Below, in pieces: positions 1-9,039 of a DNA stretch of 64,000 bases. The translations under genes were made by a program, and so were the position numbers. Within the stretch, counting starts at the first letter, position 1. Every line of letters starts with the position of its first letter. The notes below the pieces were generated by a model. It was not told the DNA's origin. It did not search any database and saw nothing but the letters and a program-made list of their open reading frames with translations. The stretch is from contig NC_019954.2 in assembly GCF_000328765.2 (NCBI RefSeq), positions 1,966,516 through 2,030,515 of the forward strand, written 5' to 3'. This stretch comes from Tepidanaerobacter acetatoxydans Re1 (GTDB taxonomy: Bacteria > Bacillota > Thermosediminibacteria > Thermosediminibacterales > Tepidanaerobacteraceae).

Positions 1-264
1 GGCTACCGACCAATGTTTGTCCAGTCCTAAAATCTTCATTATATAATTATAAAGCTCTTTAGAATTATAGCCTACTCCTCTTGTTCCAAATTCTCCAAAA
101 TATGCTAAGTCTTTACGAACTTGAGCAGGAGTGACACCGGTTGCCTTCGCAATATGCTGCGACGACACGGTTGTTATCCCTTTTTCGTGAGCTTCAATTA
201 AATATCTTGAATATAATGATAAACGACCGATGGTAGCGTCCGGTATTTTAATCTTTTTTAGCAT
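1..264 (-). CDS. rex: Redox-sensing repressor Rex, N-terminal part
   Basis: These are the first 88 codons of Rex, the repressor that senses the NADH/NAD+ ratio and blocks fermentative and reductive genes until NADH builds up. The visible part is the winged-helix DNA-binding domain, with the family segment [17 protein letters not shown] followed by [11 protein letters not shown]. The NADH-binding Rossmann domain lies beyond the left edge. The ATG at 264 is the only good start; its GGAG (277-280) is rather far upstream. Two Rex-type operators sit in the spacer just upstream, so autoregulation is likely. The family call is firm even though the gene is cut by the window. Confidence 0.93.
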   Translation of the reverse strand, partial: MLKKIKIPDATIGRLSLYSRYLIEAHEKGITTVSSQHIAKATGVTPAQVRKDLAYFGEFGTRGVGYNSKELYNYIMKILGLDKHWSVA

Positions 265-290
265 AGCTATGCAACACTCCTTCGCAACTA

Positions 291-319
291 ATTTTAGCAC
301 AACAGTACTCTTTTTACAA
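291..319 (-). promoter_or_regulatory. Candidate sigma-A promoter, proximal, for rex
   Basis: On the minus strand a TTGTAA box (314-319) and a TAAAAT box (291-296) are separated by 17 bases, about 30 bases before the rex start codon. Seen by eye only. Confidence 0.45.
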
Positions 320-325
320 TAGAAA

Positions 326-343
326 AAGTGAAATAAGTCACAA
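326..343 (-). promoter_or_regulatory. Rex operator, second (imperfect) copy
   Basis: Read on the minus strand this is TTGTGACTTATTTCACTT, close to the TTGTGA-N6-TCACAA form of Rex site known from bacilli. It lies just downstream of the -10 box of the distal rex promoter, where bound Rex would block initiation. Confidence 0.6.
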
Positions 344-344
344 T

Positions 345-372
345 GTTATATTATTATCAAAATCTTTGTTAA
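345..372 (-). promoter_or_regulatory. Candidate sigma-A promoter, distal, for rex
   Basis: Minus-strand TTAACA (367-372), 16-base spacer, TATAAC (345-350). The -35 box lies inside the perfect Rex operator and the start region runs into the second operator, an arrangement that fits repression by Rex. Confidence 0.45.
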
Positions 373-383
373 TTATTTAACAA
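366..383. promoter_or_regulatory. Rex operator, perfect palindromic copy
   Basis: TTGTTAATTATTTAACAA matches exactly the clostridial Rex consensus TTGTTAA-N4-TTAACAA. It lies between the apbE stop and rex, upstream of rex, and so points to autoregulation of rex. Confidence 0.8.
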
Positions 384-397
384 ATTCAATCCATAAT

Positions 398-1456
398 CTA
401 CTCAATGCAACTTTCCATTTTGAAACGTTTATTTGTAACTTTGAAATTGTATTTATTGATTCCGGAACTTGCATATACTTTATAATCGCCGGTTACAAAA
501 ACTGCCTCTATGTTTTTTTGACCATTTACAAATTTTATTCCATCACTTAACCCCATGGAAAAGACAACAGTTGACAGTGCATCCGCATCTATGGAACTAT
601 CTGATATAATTGTTACACTCATTAAACCATTTTCTATCGGAAATCCCGTATTTGTATCTAGGATATGATGATACTTCTTTCCATTCTCTTCAAAATACCT
701 TTCATAAGGTCCGGAAGTAACTAAGGTTTTATCTGCCACTTCTACCGTAGCAAAGATGCTTCCCCTTACATCAAAAGGATCTTGCAAGCCTATTTTCCAC
801 GGCGTACCATCAGGTTTTGTACCTATAGCATAAAGATTGCCGCCTAAATCAATCAATCCGCTTTCTACGCCACTTTGCATTAAAACCTTAACCGACTCGT
901 CTGCAGCATATCCTTTTGCAATTCCGCCCAAATCCAAAGCCATGCCTGCCTTTTTTAAAAATACGGCATTTTGGCTTTCATCAAGTTTTACTTGTGTGTA
1001 ATCAATCAGTGATAAAGCTTTTTTTATTTCAGTAAGCGCAGGAATATGTGCCTTATCGGTACCAATACCCCATAACCTTACCAAAGGACCCACTGTTATA
1101 TCAAATTTACCTTTTGACAGTCTGGAATACTGCAGACCCTTTTTAATAACGAAAAAAGTATCCGGGCTTACCTCGCAAAGCTCCTTTCCGGCTTTTTTGT
1201 TTAGCTCGATTAACTCGCTTGATTCAGCGTTTACCGTCATTTTTTTTTCAATATCGGCAATTCGATCAAATGCTTTATCGATAGCTTCAGAGGCATAAGG
1301 CCCAAAAGCCTCTATACTTATTACGGTATCGAGCAAAAAATTTGTCTTCGTAACCGGTTCACTGTTCTCGGAATTGCCACAAGCAGAAATACAAAAGATA
1401 AAAATAACAAGAAGGGTAAGGGCTTGTAATTTTGTTTTTAAAACATCGTATTTCAT
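398..1456 (-). CDS. apbE: FAD:protein FMN transferase (ApbE-family lipoprotein)
   Basis: ApbE enzymes attach FMN covalently to threonine in target proteins such as Rnf/Nqr subunits, outside the membrane. The 352-residue protein has a lipoprotein signal with lipobox ISAC (Cys26), the family segments DLGGIAKGYAAD and LIDLGGNLYAIG, and a C-terminal DADALSTVVFSMG stretch typical of the metal site. GGGAGG just before the ATG supports the start. It lies directly upstream of rex in the same orientation; the Rex operators lie between them, so they control rex and not apbE. No obvious flavinylation target is encoded in the window. Confidence 0.93.
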   Translation of the reverse strand: MKYDVLKTKLQALTLLVIFIFCISACGNSENSEPVTKTNFLLDTVISIEAFGPYASEAIDKAFDRIADIEKKMTVNAESSELIELNKKAGKELCEVSPDTFFVIKKGLQYSRLSKGKFDITVGPLVRLWGIGTDKAHIPALTEIKKALSLIDYTQVKLDESQNAVFLKKAGMALDLGGIAKGYAADESVKVLMQSGVESGLIDLGGNLYAIGTKPDGTPWKIGLQDPFDVRGSIFATVEVADKTLVTSGPYERYFEENGKKYHHILDTNTGFPIENGLMSVTIISDSSIDADALSTVVFSMGLSDGIKFVNGQKNIEAVFVTGDYKVYASSGINKYNFKVTNKRFKMESCIE

Positions 1457-1495
1457 ATCTATTTCCTCCCTTCGTAAAAAGTTTTTGTATTTCTG

Positions 1496-2746
1496 CTATT
1501 CCTTTATTGAGTGAATAAATATCCCGCTTTGTAATTTTGGTTCAAACCAAGTAGATTTCGGTGGCATTATCAAACCCGCATCGGCAATTTTCATAAGATC
1601 ATCTATAGGTGTAGCAAACAGTGCAAAAGCTATACGCATCTGGCCACTGTCCACACGTCTTATTAATTCCTCCACACCTTTTACTCCACCTACAAAGTCA
1701 ATCCGATCGTCAGTCCTTGGGTCAGTGATGCCAAAAACAGGTGAGATTATTAGATTGTGGAGTATTGATACATCTAAACTTTCTACAAGATCATCTCTAT
1801 TAAAGCTGTTAGTTCTAACTTTAAAGCCATACCATTGTCCGCCCATATACATACCAAAAAAATGCTTTGCTTTGGGTTTGAAAGCTTCTTTGCCTTTATA
1901 TATAAGTTCAAAATTTTTATCAATTTTCTCAAGTAATTCTTTTTCGCCAAGACCGTTTAATTTTTTTATTACTCTGTTATATTCAAGTATGGTCAGCTGT
2001 GTATCGGGAAAAATAACCGAAAGAAAATAATTGTATTCTTCGTTACCAGTATAATTAGGATTCTTTGCCCTTTCCGCCAATCCTACTTTTACGGCTGCGG
2101 CTGCTCTGTGATGACCGTCGGCTATATAAATTGCTCCCACACCTGCAAATAAGTCGACAATTTTTTTTATGGTTCTGTCATCATCAATAATCCATACAGT
2201 TTGAACAACCTTGTCACTTGAAACAAAATCATAAATCGGAGTATGTGATAAGGTCCAATCATCAACTATGCTTGTAATTTCACGATTTTCACGATAAGTC
2301 ATAAGTATAGGCCCTGTATGGGCTTGAGTATACTTTACATGATTTATTCTGTCTTGCTCTTTAATTGGCAAAGTGTGTTCATGTTTCTTAATAACATCAT
2401 TTAAGTAATCATCCAAAGATGTACAGGTCACTATACCTTTTTGACGCTTACCTTCTCTTTCTAATTGGTATATATACAGACACGGCTTTTTATCCTGTAT
2501 GTATACCTTTGCTTCAATCATAGCACACAATTTCTCTCGAGCTTTTTCATATACTCTCGGATCATACAGATTTATTGGTTCTTTAAAAGCAATTTCCGCC
2601 CTGTCAATGTGTAAAAATGAGTATTCATTATCTTTTGTCAATTCCCTGGCTTCTTCTGTAGTTACTACGTCATAGGGTAGTGCTGCAACTTTTGGTGCCA
2701 GCTCAACTGTCGGTCTTAAAGCTTTGAACGGTTTTATTGTTGCCAT
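1496..2746 (-). CDS. DUF1015 family protein
   Basis: A soluble protein of 416 residues that matches DUF1015, a family conserved in many anaerobes and without an assigned reaction. Recognisable stretches are the N-terminal MATIKPFKALRP and ALPYDVV and the central YIADGHHRAAAA, a histidine pair that may be catalytic or metal-binding. The reading frame is open for 25 more codons upstream, but the ATG at 2746 has AGGAGG seven bases before it and matches the usual family N-terminus. In other Clostridia the family is often found near serine biosynthesis genes; none is present here. The function is unknown. Confidence 0.85.
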   Translation of the reverse strand: MATIKPFKALRPTVELAPKVAALPYDVVTTEEARELTKDNEYSFLHIDRAEIAFKEPINLYDPRVYEKAREKLCAMIEAKVYIQDKKPCLYIYQLEREGKRQKGIVTCTSLDDYLNDVIKKHEHTLPIKEQDRINHVKYTQAHTGPILMTYRENREITSIVDDWTLSHTPIYDFVSSDKVVQTVWIIDDDRTIKKIVDLFAGVGAIYIADGHHRAAAAVKVGLAERAKNPNYTGNEEYNYFLSVIFPDTQLTILEYNRVIKKLNGLGEKELLEKIDKNFELIYKGKEAFKPKAKHFFGMYMGGQWYGFKVRTNSFNRDDLVESLDVSILHNLIISPVFGITDPRTDDRIDFVGGVKGVEELIRRVDSGQMRIAFALFATPIDDLMKIADAGLIMPPKSTWFEPKLQSGIFIHSIKE

Positions 2747-2900
2747 ATTATTCCTCCTGATTTTACTTGGTTTTATTAGTTTTTTATCTGCAATAACATA
2801 AAGGTCATCAAGTAATATCATTATTAATTATTACCTAATGACCTGATTGTAGCATATAGCGCTTATACCTTTCAATATTAAATTAGACATTTGATAAGAA

Positions 2901-3875
2901 TTAGTATAAATGACATGCAATAAAGTGTTCTTTGCCAACATCTTTTAAAACCGGTTCCTGCTGACTGCATATTGGCATGGCATATCGACATCTCGTATGA
3001 AAGCGGCAACCTTGCGGAGGATTTATCGGTGTCGGTACATCACCTTCTAAAATTATCCTTTCTCTTTTAACTTCAGGATCAGGAATGGGTATTGCTGAAA
3101 GAAGTGCTTTAGTATAAGGGTGAAGCGGGTTATCGTATAGTTCATTTTTATCCGATACCTCTACGACCTTACCTAAATACATAACACAAACTCTATCACT
3201 TATATGTTTTACCACACTTAAATCATGTGATATGAATAAATAGGTAAGCTCAAATTTTTGTTGGAGTTCCTGCATAAGATTCAGCACTTGCGATCTCACT
3301 GAAACATCAAGTGCTGAAACTGGTTCATCACATATTATAAGCTCCGGGTCCACGGCCAATGCTCTAGCTATTCCGATCCTCTGGCGCTGACCTCCGGAAA
3401 ATTCGTGGGGATAGCGTCTTATATGCTGGATATCCAATCCGACAACACTTAAAAGCTCAAGAACTTTTTCTTCCTTTTCCCGTCCTTTTGCCAAATTAAA
3501 AATATCCATGGGTTCGCCAATAATATCTCCCACTGTCATACGTGGATTCAACGATGCATATGGGTCCTGAAATATTATTTGCATTTTTTTGCGCATTTCT
3601 CTCATACGACTTTTTGTAAGTTTTAAAACATTTTGACCCTCATATATGATTTCACCCTCAGTTGCATCTATTAGCCTCAATATAACCCGACCTAAAGTAG
3701 ATTTACCGCAACCGCTTTCTCCAACCAGGCCTAAAGTTTCTCCGCGCTTTATAAAGATATCTACTCCATCTACGGCTTTTACATAACCTACGGTCTTGCG
3801 AAGCAATCCCCCGGTTATTGGAAAATATTTTTTTAAGCCTTTAACTTCAAGTATTTTATTCTGACTAGAGTCCAC
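2901..3875 (-). CDS. oppF: Oligopeptide ABC transporter ATPase OppF/DppF
   Basis: The second of two ATPases that power peptide uptake through the OppBC pore. The 324-residue protein has Walker [10 protein letters not shown], signature [15 protein letters not shown], Walker [13 protein letters not shown] and the H-loop ISHDLSVV. The C-terminal oligo_HPY extension contains [16 protein letters not shown] and the cysteine-rich CRFHTRC seen in Opp/Dpp ATPases. It is the last gene of the oppABCDF operon and begins right after the stop of oppD, so the two are probably translationally coupled. Substrate (oligo- or dipeptide) cannot be told from the sequence. Confidence 0.94.
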   Translation of the reverse strand: MDSSQNKILEVKGLKKYFPITGGLLRKTVGYVKAVDGVDIFIKRGETLGLVGESGCGKSTLGRVILRLIDATEGEIIYEGQNVLKLTKSRMREMRKKMQIIFQDPYASLNPRMTVGDIIGEPMDIFNLAKGREKEEKVLELLSVVGLDIQHIRRYPHEFSGGQRQRIGIARALAVDPELIICDEPVSALDVSVRSQVLNLMQELQQKFELTYLFISHDLSVVKHISDRVCVMYLGKVVEVSDKNELYDNPLHPYTKALLSAIPIPDPEVKRERIILEGDVPTPINPPQGCRFHTRCRYAMPICSQQEPVLKDVGKEHFIACHLY

Positions 3876-4862
3876 TCATTCCGCCCCCTTCCACTCGTTG
3901 CAATATTTCCAACAACACACTTGATGACCGTTGATGGTTATAAGCTCAGGTTCCTTAGTAACACATATTTCTCTGGCTTCGGGACACCTAGGATGAAACC
4001 GACAGCCTTTAGGCATATTAAAAGGGTTCGGAACGGTTCCCTCTATGACATAAAGCTTTTCTTTAGGCTGGTCCAGCCGTGGAATAGACCCCATAAGGCC
4101 AATAGTATATGGGTGTTTCGGTTCTTTAAAAATAGTCCTGACATCTGCATATTCTACTACTTTGCCAGCATACATAACTAAAACGTTTTCAGCCATTTCA
4201 GCAACTACACCCAAATCATGAGTTATCAGCATGATGGAGGTATTTAATCTTTTCTTCAGATCCTTCATCAATTCCAATATCTGAGCTTGGATGGTAACAT
4301 CTAGGGCCGTTGTAGGTTCATCAGCTATAAGCAGCGACGGATTACAAGAAAGAGCCATGGCTATCATTACCCTCTGCCGCATGCCACCACTCATTTGATG
4401 AGGAAAATCATTTACTCTTTTATCCGCCGATGGTATGCCGACAAGATTTAACATCTCAACAGTTTTATCCATTGCTTGCTTTTTGTTTAAACCCTGATGC
4501 AGCTCTATGGCTTCAGCAATTTGTTCCCCTACGGTAAAAACCGGATTCAGCGATGTCATAGGTTCTTGAAATATCATGGATATGTCATTTCCACGAATCT
4601 TACGCATTTCAGCTTCTGATTTTTGTAAGAGGTTTTCTCCCCTAAAGAGTATTTCCCCATCCACAATTTTCCCCGGAGGGCTGGGAATAAGCCTCAAAAT
4701 AGACAAGGATGTAACGCTTTTGCCGCATCCTGACTCACCAACTATTCCCAACGTTTCTCCTTCTTTAATTTTAAAATCAACTCCGTCAACAGCCGGAACT
4801 ACGCCGTCTTCAGTATAAAAATAGGTTTTTAGATTTTTTACTTCAACTAAATTTTCAGACAC
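3876..4862 (-). CDS. oppD: Oligopeptide ABC transporter ATPase OppD/DppD
   Basis: The first ATPase of the peptide importer, 328 residues. It has Walker [11 protein letters not shown], signature [15 protein letters not shown], Walker [13 protein letters not shown] and the C-terminal oligo_HPY region with [15 protein letters not shown] and [10 protein letters not shown]. It is expected to form a heterodimer with the adjacent OppF on the inner face of the membrane. The gene starts 11 bases after oppC with AGGAGG in the gap. Nothing suggests inactivation. Confidence 0.94.
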   Translation of the reverse strand: MSENLVEVKNLKTYFYTEDGVVPAVDGVDFKIKEGETLGIVGESGCGKSVTSLSILRLIPSPPGKIVDGEILFRGENLLQKSEAEMRKIRGNDISMIFQEPMTSLNPVFTVGEQIAEAIELHQGLNKKQAMDKTVEMLNLVGIPSADKRVNDFPHQMSGGMRQRVMIAMALSCNPSLLIADEPTTALDVTIQAQILELMKDLKKRLNTSIMLITHDLGVVAEMAENVLVMYAGKVVEYADVRTIFKEPKHPYTIGLMGSIPRLDQPKEKLYVIEGTVPNPFNMPKGCRFHPRCPEAREICVTKEPELITINGHQVCCWKYCNEWKGAE

Positions 4863-4873
4863 GATATCCCTCC

Positions 4874-5791
4874 TTACTGCTTAAGCCGGGGATCAAGAGC
4901 ATCCCTCAGACCATCGCCGAAAAGATTAAATCCTAAAACCAATATCATAATAGCTAATCCGGGGAAAACAGACCACCACCATTGACCGGAAAGAAAATAC
5001 TGTTTTCCTTCACTTATCATATATCCCCAGGCAGGTTTTGGCGGTTGAATTCCAAAACCTAAAAAGCTGAGGGATGATTCCAGCATAATTATACTGCCAA
5101 TTTCCAAGGTAGTTTGAACTATAATAGGTGCTAAAATATTTGGCAGTATATGTTTAAATATAATCCTTTTGTCGTGACTACCGATGGCTGTTGCAGCTTC
5201 AACAAATTCCATCTCCTTAAGTTGAATAACTTGACCTCTTGCAACCCTTGCAAAGGACGCCCATGAAATAACGCCTATGGCCATGTAGAGCAGGGGTAGA
5301 CTGGGCGGCAAATACGCTACCAATGCCAAAACAAATAATAAAAAAGGAAATGCAAAAATTACATTTGTAAGCCAACTTATAAAATCATCAATGATACCAC
5401 CGTAGTAGCCCGCTATACTCCCAAGTATTACACCGATTATAACTGATATGGCCGTTGCTGCAAATCCTATCTGTAGAGAGATTCGCGCCCCGTAAATTAC
5501 TCTGGTGTAAATATCCCTACCATATACATCAGTTCCAAACCAGTATTTGGAACAAGGCGGAACGAGTTTGGCAGAGGGGCCCTCTGTCCAAATAAACTGT
5601 TCATTAGGGTCATACCTGGTAATATATGGTGCGAAAATTGCAGCTAAACAGATTATTATAATAAGCCACATCCCAAACATGGCCAGTTTATTCCTCTTAA
5701 GTCTAATCCATCCGTCTGCCCAAAGACTGCGACCTTCCATTTTTTGATTGATATTCTTTTCTTCTTTTTGTTTTTCTGTTTTTGTTTCCAT
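4874..5791 (-). CDS. oppC: Oligopeptide ABC transporter permease OppC/DppC
   Basis: A 305-residue inner-membrane permease that pairs with OppB to form the peptide channel. The N-terminus is a charged cytoplasmic stretch followed by the OppC_N segment ([20 protein letters not shown]), then about five more membrane helices. The EAA loop that contacts the ATPases is visible as [17 protein letters not shown], and the C-terminus ends in the usual [13 protein letters not shown]. It sits between oppB and oppD with short gaps. Confidence 0.94.
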   Translation of the reverse strand: METKTEKQKEEKNINQKMEGRSLWADGWIRLKRNKLAMFGMWLIIIICLAAIFAPYITRYDPNEQFIWTEGPSAKLVPPCSKYWFGTDVYGRDIYTRVIYGARISLQIGFAATAISVIIGVILGSIAGYYGGIIDDFISWLTNVIFAFPFLLFVLALVAYLPPSLPLLYMAIGVISWASFARVARGQVIQLKEMEFVEAATAIGSHDKRIIFKHILPNILAPIIVQTTLEIGSIIMLESSLSFLGFGIQPPKPAWGYMISEGKQYFLSGQWWWSVFPGLAIMILVLGFNLFGDGLRDALDPRLKQ

Positions 5792-5805
5792 AACTCATCC
5801 CCCTA

Positions 5806-6732
5806 TCAATCGTACTTTATTCTCGGATCAAAAAATGGATAAGAAAGATCGACAATAAGATTTGCTAAAACAAAAATAAATGCCATAAACAGCACAACTC
5901 CGCGTATAACCGGGAAATCCCGATTTGTTAAAGCTTCAACACTGAGCCTTCCTATGCCCGGCAATGAAAATATTTGCTCTGTAATTACCACACCGCTTAA
6001 AAGGCTTGCTACCTCTATACCTATGACGGTTACTACCGGGATTAATGCATTGCGCAGGGCATGCCTCATTATAACTACCCTCTCAGACAGTCCCTTTGCT
6101 CTGGCAGTTCGTATATAATCTTGTCTGACTATCTCCAGCATGCTTGAACGGGTAAGTCTTGCAATGAGAGCTGCCGGTCTTAATCCCAGAACAATTGACG
6201 GAAGCACATAATAAATCAACTCCCCGTTTCCCGTGCCGGTGCCGGGAATCCAGCCCAGTATTACACAAAAAAGCACCACAGCCAGCAGTGCCACCCAAAA
6301 AACAGGAGCTGATATTCCAAGAATGGCAAAAAACATTGCCCCATAATCAATCCATGAGTATTGCTTTACCGCTGAAATAATTCCCAGCGGAACACCAACA
6401 AGGATTGCTATTACCATAGCAAAAAATGCTAATTTAAATGTAACCGGAATCCTTGTAGTTATTGCCTCTACCACTGTCATATTATTTCTATAAGATTTGC
6501 CAAGATTCAATGTAAGCGCATTTTTCATAAAATCTAAAAATTGAATTGGAAGTGGTTTGTCAAGTCCCATTTCATGTCGTATTTTTGCAATAGTTTCAGG
6601 ATTCCCCCTCTGCCCCATCATAATTCTTGCAGGGTCTCCCGGAACAATTGTAGTGAGTATAAATACTACGGCAATGACGCCTACCAATACCGGAATTGCT
6701 CCTACAAGCCTTCTTATGACATAATTCAGCAA
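5806..6732 (-). CDS. oppB: Oligopeptide ABC transporter permease OppB/DppB
   Basis: The partner permease, 308 residues, with six predicted membrane helices and the EAA loop RTARAKGLSERVVIMRHALR. I chose a TTG start at 6732 because GAGGAGGG lies eight bases upstream and the resulting N-terminus, (M)LNYVIRRLVGAIPVLVGV, is the usual one for OppB. The frame stays open for 21 more codons upstream but without a ribosome-binding site. An unusually stable hairpin sits between oppA and this gene. Confidence 0.92.
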   Translation of the reverse strand: MLNYVIRRLVGAIPVLVGVIAVVFILTTIVPGDPARIMMGQRGNPETIAKIRHEMGLDKPLPIQFLDFMKNALTLNLGKSYRNNMTVVEAITTRIPVTFKLAFFAMVIAILVGVPLGIISAVKQYSWIDYGAMFFAILGISAPVFWVALLAVVLFCVILGWIPGTGTGNGELIYYVLPSIVLGLRPAALIARLTRSSMLEIVRQDYIRTARAKGLSERVVIMRHALRNALIPVVTVIGIEVASLLSGVVITEQIFSLPGIGRLSVEALTNRDFPVIRGVVLFMAFIFVLANLIVDLSYPFFDPRIKYD

Positions 6733-6777
6733 ATTCTTTTCCCTCCTCAGATCTAGGATGCTCTGCAATATATTTGT

Positions 6778-6808
6778 GCATGGCTTCCTTTTCAAAAGGA
6801 AGCCATGC
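6778..6808. repeat. Intercistronic hairpin between oppA and oppB
   Basis: Perfect 15-base arms, GCATGGCTTCCTTTT (6778-6792) and its complement (6794-6808). On the coding strand there is no U tract behind it, so it is not a classical terminator. It may protect the oppA message from 3' decay or damp read-through into the permease genes, as is known for other binding-protein operons. Confidence 0.6.
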
Positions 6809-6819
6809 CTTAGACTTTT

Positions 6820-8478
6820 TTATTTTTCTATATCCAAATTGGTATATTTAAGTGAATATGCACCAAAGAAAGGCACTCTCATATTTTTAACATAGGGCTG
6901 AGCTAGACCATGTGTGGTGTAATGATATATAAATAACCACGGTGCCTCTTCTCGAGCTATTGACTCAGCCTTTTTATAAAGTTCTTCACGCACGGCAGGA
7001 TCCGTTTCAGTTCTTGCCTTCATTGTAATTTCATCAAAATCTTTGTTGCTAAATCCTGTATAGTTTCCATTTGGGCCGATATTATCGGAATGCAAGAGTA
7101 CATACAGGAAATTGTCGGGATCAGGATAGTCGGCCGTCCACCCCATGCGGAAGAACGGCATCTCCAGCCTGTCGGCAGCATCAAGTAGAGCTCCCCAATC
7201 AATATTTTTTAAACTAACATCAATACCAGTCTGCTTAAATTGAGCTTGCAGTGCTTCGGCTATTCGTTTATGAGCATCGCTGGTATTATAAGTAAGCTCA
7301 ACTTTTATGCCATTGGGATATCCGGCTTCCTTAAGCAATGCTTTCGCTTTTTCTACATCATAGGTATACTTGGGCTCAATACTCTCATCATATCCCATCA
7401 TCCCCGGCGGTAGAGCACCGGATGCAGGAAGAGCTCTGCCGTTTCTTACTATGTCTATTAAGCCCTGACGGTCAATAGCGTAGTTGAAAGCCTGCCTCAG
7501 CGGTTTATTGTCCTTAAATGGGGCCATTGTAAGATTAAATCCGTAGTAATATGTGGCAAGTTCCGCTCTTTCAATAAAGTTCGGCATCTCTTTAGCTTCA
7601 TGATAATACGGGTCATCAACTTCCTCGATTATATCAAAATTGCCTAAGCCGAATTCGGTCCACTGCATTGCCAAGTCTGTAACTATGCCGAATTCTACAC
7701 CGTCAAGATAGGGCAGCTGATTGCCATTTTCATCTTTTGCCCAGTAATTTTCATTTTTAGAAAGCACAATTTTATCATCTTGTATCCATTCCTCAAATTT
7801 AAACGGACCTGTGCCTACGGGGTGGAAATTAAATTGATCCGTTCCATGCTTTTCCACATCTTCTTTAGGAAGAACATTAAAGGTATTGTAAGCCAAAACG
7901 CTGAGAAAAGGTGCAAAGGGATAATCCAGCTCTATTTTTATTGTATAATCATCGACCTTGGAAATTCCAGCAATTTGCTCGGTTTTCTTTTTCTGATAGT
8001 CTTCATAACCCTTAATCATGTCCAAGAAATACGCTCTCGGTGAATTGGTGTCCGGATTTAATATATAATTAAAGGACCAAATCCAGTCATCGGCAGTTAC
8101 TTCGCGACCACCGTTAGCAGTTGGTTCTCCCGCAACTGAACTATGGAATTTAACGCCTTTTCTAAGATGGAAAACATATTCTAATGCATCTTCGGAAATA
8201 TCCCAGGATTCCGCTAAAAGCGGCTGTACATTTCCATCATTATCATAATCCACAAGTGTTTCAAAAATCTGGTAGATCACCCTAGCGGAAGATGTATCTG
8301 TAGCAAAGACCGGGTCTAATTTGGGTGGGTTTGATATAATACCTACTCTGAGAATTTTAGATGCTTCTTTCTGGGGTTGCTCCTCTTTACCCTGCTCGGC
8401 CGGTTTTTGTCCACACCCTGCCAAAGCTGTCGCAGCTATCAACAAAGCAAGCATTACTATTAAACTTTTCTTTAACAC
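6820..8478 (-). CDS. oppA: Peptide-binding lipoprotein OppA/DppA
   Basis: The extracellular solute receptor of the peptide importer (SBP_bac_5 family), 552 residues. I chose the GTG at 8478: GGAGGGG lies just upstream, and it gives a clean lipoprotein signal ending in LAGC with the lipidated Cys22. The frame is open for 34 further codons upstream without support. After the signal there is a Lys/Glu/Gln-rich linker, then the family regions around PKLDPVFATDTSS and GTGPFKFEEW. It is the first and presumably most strongly expressed gene of oppABCDF. Confidence 0.94.
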   Translation of the reverse strand: MLKKSLIVMLALLIAATALAGCGQKPAEQGKEEQPQKEASKILRVGIISNPPKLDPVFATDTSSARVIYQIFETLVDYDNDGNVQPLLAESWDISEDALEYVFHLRKGVKFHSSVAGEPTANGGREVTADDWIWSFNYILNPDTNSPRAYFLDMIKGYEDYQKKKTEQIAGISKVDDYTIKIELDYPFAPFLSVLAYNTFNVLPKEDVEKHGTDQFNFHPVGTGPFKFEEWIQDDKIVLSKNENYWAKDENGNQLPYLDGVEFGIVTDLAMQWTEFGLGNFDIIEEVDDPYYHEAKEMPNFIERAELATYYYGFNLTMAPFKDNKPLRQAFNYAIDRQGLIDIVRNGRALPASGALPPGMMGYDESIEPKYTYDVEKAKALLKEAGYPNGIKVELTYNTSDAHKRIAEALQAQFKQTGIDVSLKNIDWGALLDAADRLEMPFFRMGWTADYPDPDNFLYVLLHSDNIGPNGNYTGFSNKDFDEITMKARTETDPAVREELYKKAESIAREEAPWLFIYHYTTHGLAQPYVKNMRVPFFGAYSLKYTNLDIEK

Positions 8479-8595
8479 TAAATCCCCTCCTAATAGAATT
8501 AGAATATTTAACTTTTGCATTAACTTGCTAAATCCCCCGATAAATCTTTTATATTTTGTAAGAAAATTCCCCCCCCTCAAAATTTGCTCATTTAT

Positions 8596-8736
8596 ATGAT
8601 ATTGTATAAGGCTACAGTTATTCCTCCGATAGTTTTGTTTTATCTAACAGAGGATGATGACCTTTCAGCTGTAAGTATTAATAAGAACAATCCATATCGA
8701 GTAATAGCTGACTTGAACGTGTTTTTAAGACAATGA
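8596..8736 (+). pseudogene. Possible decayed membrane-transporter fragment
   Basis: A 46-codon open frame with segments PPIVLFYLTEDDD and NNPYRVIADLNVFL that faintly recall the C-terminal end of a divalent-metal (Nramp-like) permease. There is no ribosome-binding site, and the protein would be only a scrap. It could equally be chance coding in AT-rich spacer; the assignment is weak. Confidence 0.2.
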
Positions 8737-8932
8737 TATTACCATATTACTTATTTAATTATTCGATAATTAATCAAAAAATCCTTCATATTTGCTATAT
8801 TAGTTTTTAACATGGCATTAATCTAATTATCATTACAAAACATAAATTGCTTGCTTAAAATTAATTAACTGTAAAAAGTTAATTCCCGCCTAGGAATATC
8901 AATATATTGTTTTAGATTTAATAATTACAGCA
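8737..8932. other. Spacer between gatB and the opp operon
   Basis: Together with 8479-8595 this forms the AT-rich upstream region of oppA. I see no further gene, riboswitch or clear promoter pair in it. Confidence 0.5.
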
Positions 8933-8949
8933 GGCGGTTAATGACCGCC
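8933..8949. repeat. Dispersed GGCGGT...ACCGCC palindrome, copy 1
   Basis: GGCGGTTAATGACCGCC. The same palindrome occurs twice more near 41.75 and 41.9 kb, always outside genes and with slightly longer arms there. It is probably a small dispersed palindromic (REP-like or MITE-derived) element. Confidence 0.6.
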
Positions 8950-8987
8950 ACTTAGGAAAATGGATTCTATATTAAAATCAAAATTTG

Positions 8988-9016
8988 AAAAAAGAGGCCA
9001 TTCACTACAGCCTCTG
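8988..9016 (-). terminator. Rho-independent terminator of gatCAB
   Basis: Minus-strand AGAGGC (9010-9015 on the plus map), 11-base loop, GCCTCT (8993-8998), followed by six T. It lies about 25 bases after the gatB stop. Confidence 0.75.
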
Positions 9017-9039
9017 AAAATAAATCTATAAATCATTTT

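Noticed and set aside
8933-8949. GGCGGT palindrome as terminator of gatB
   Set aside because: It has no T run, a proper terminator already lies at 8988-9016, and the same palindrome recurs in another spacer.
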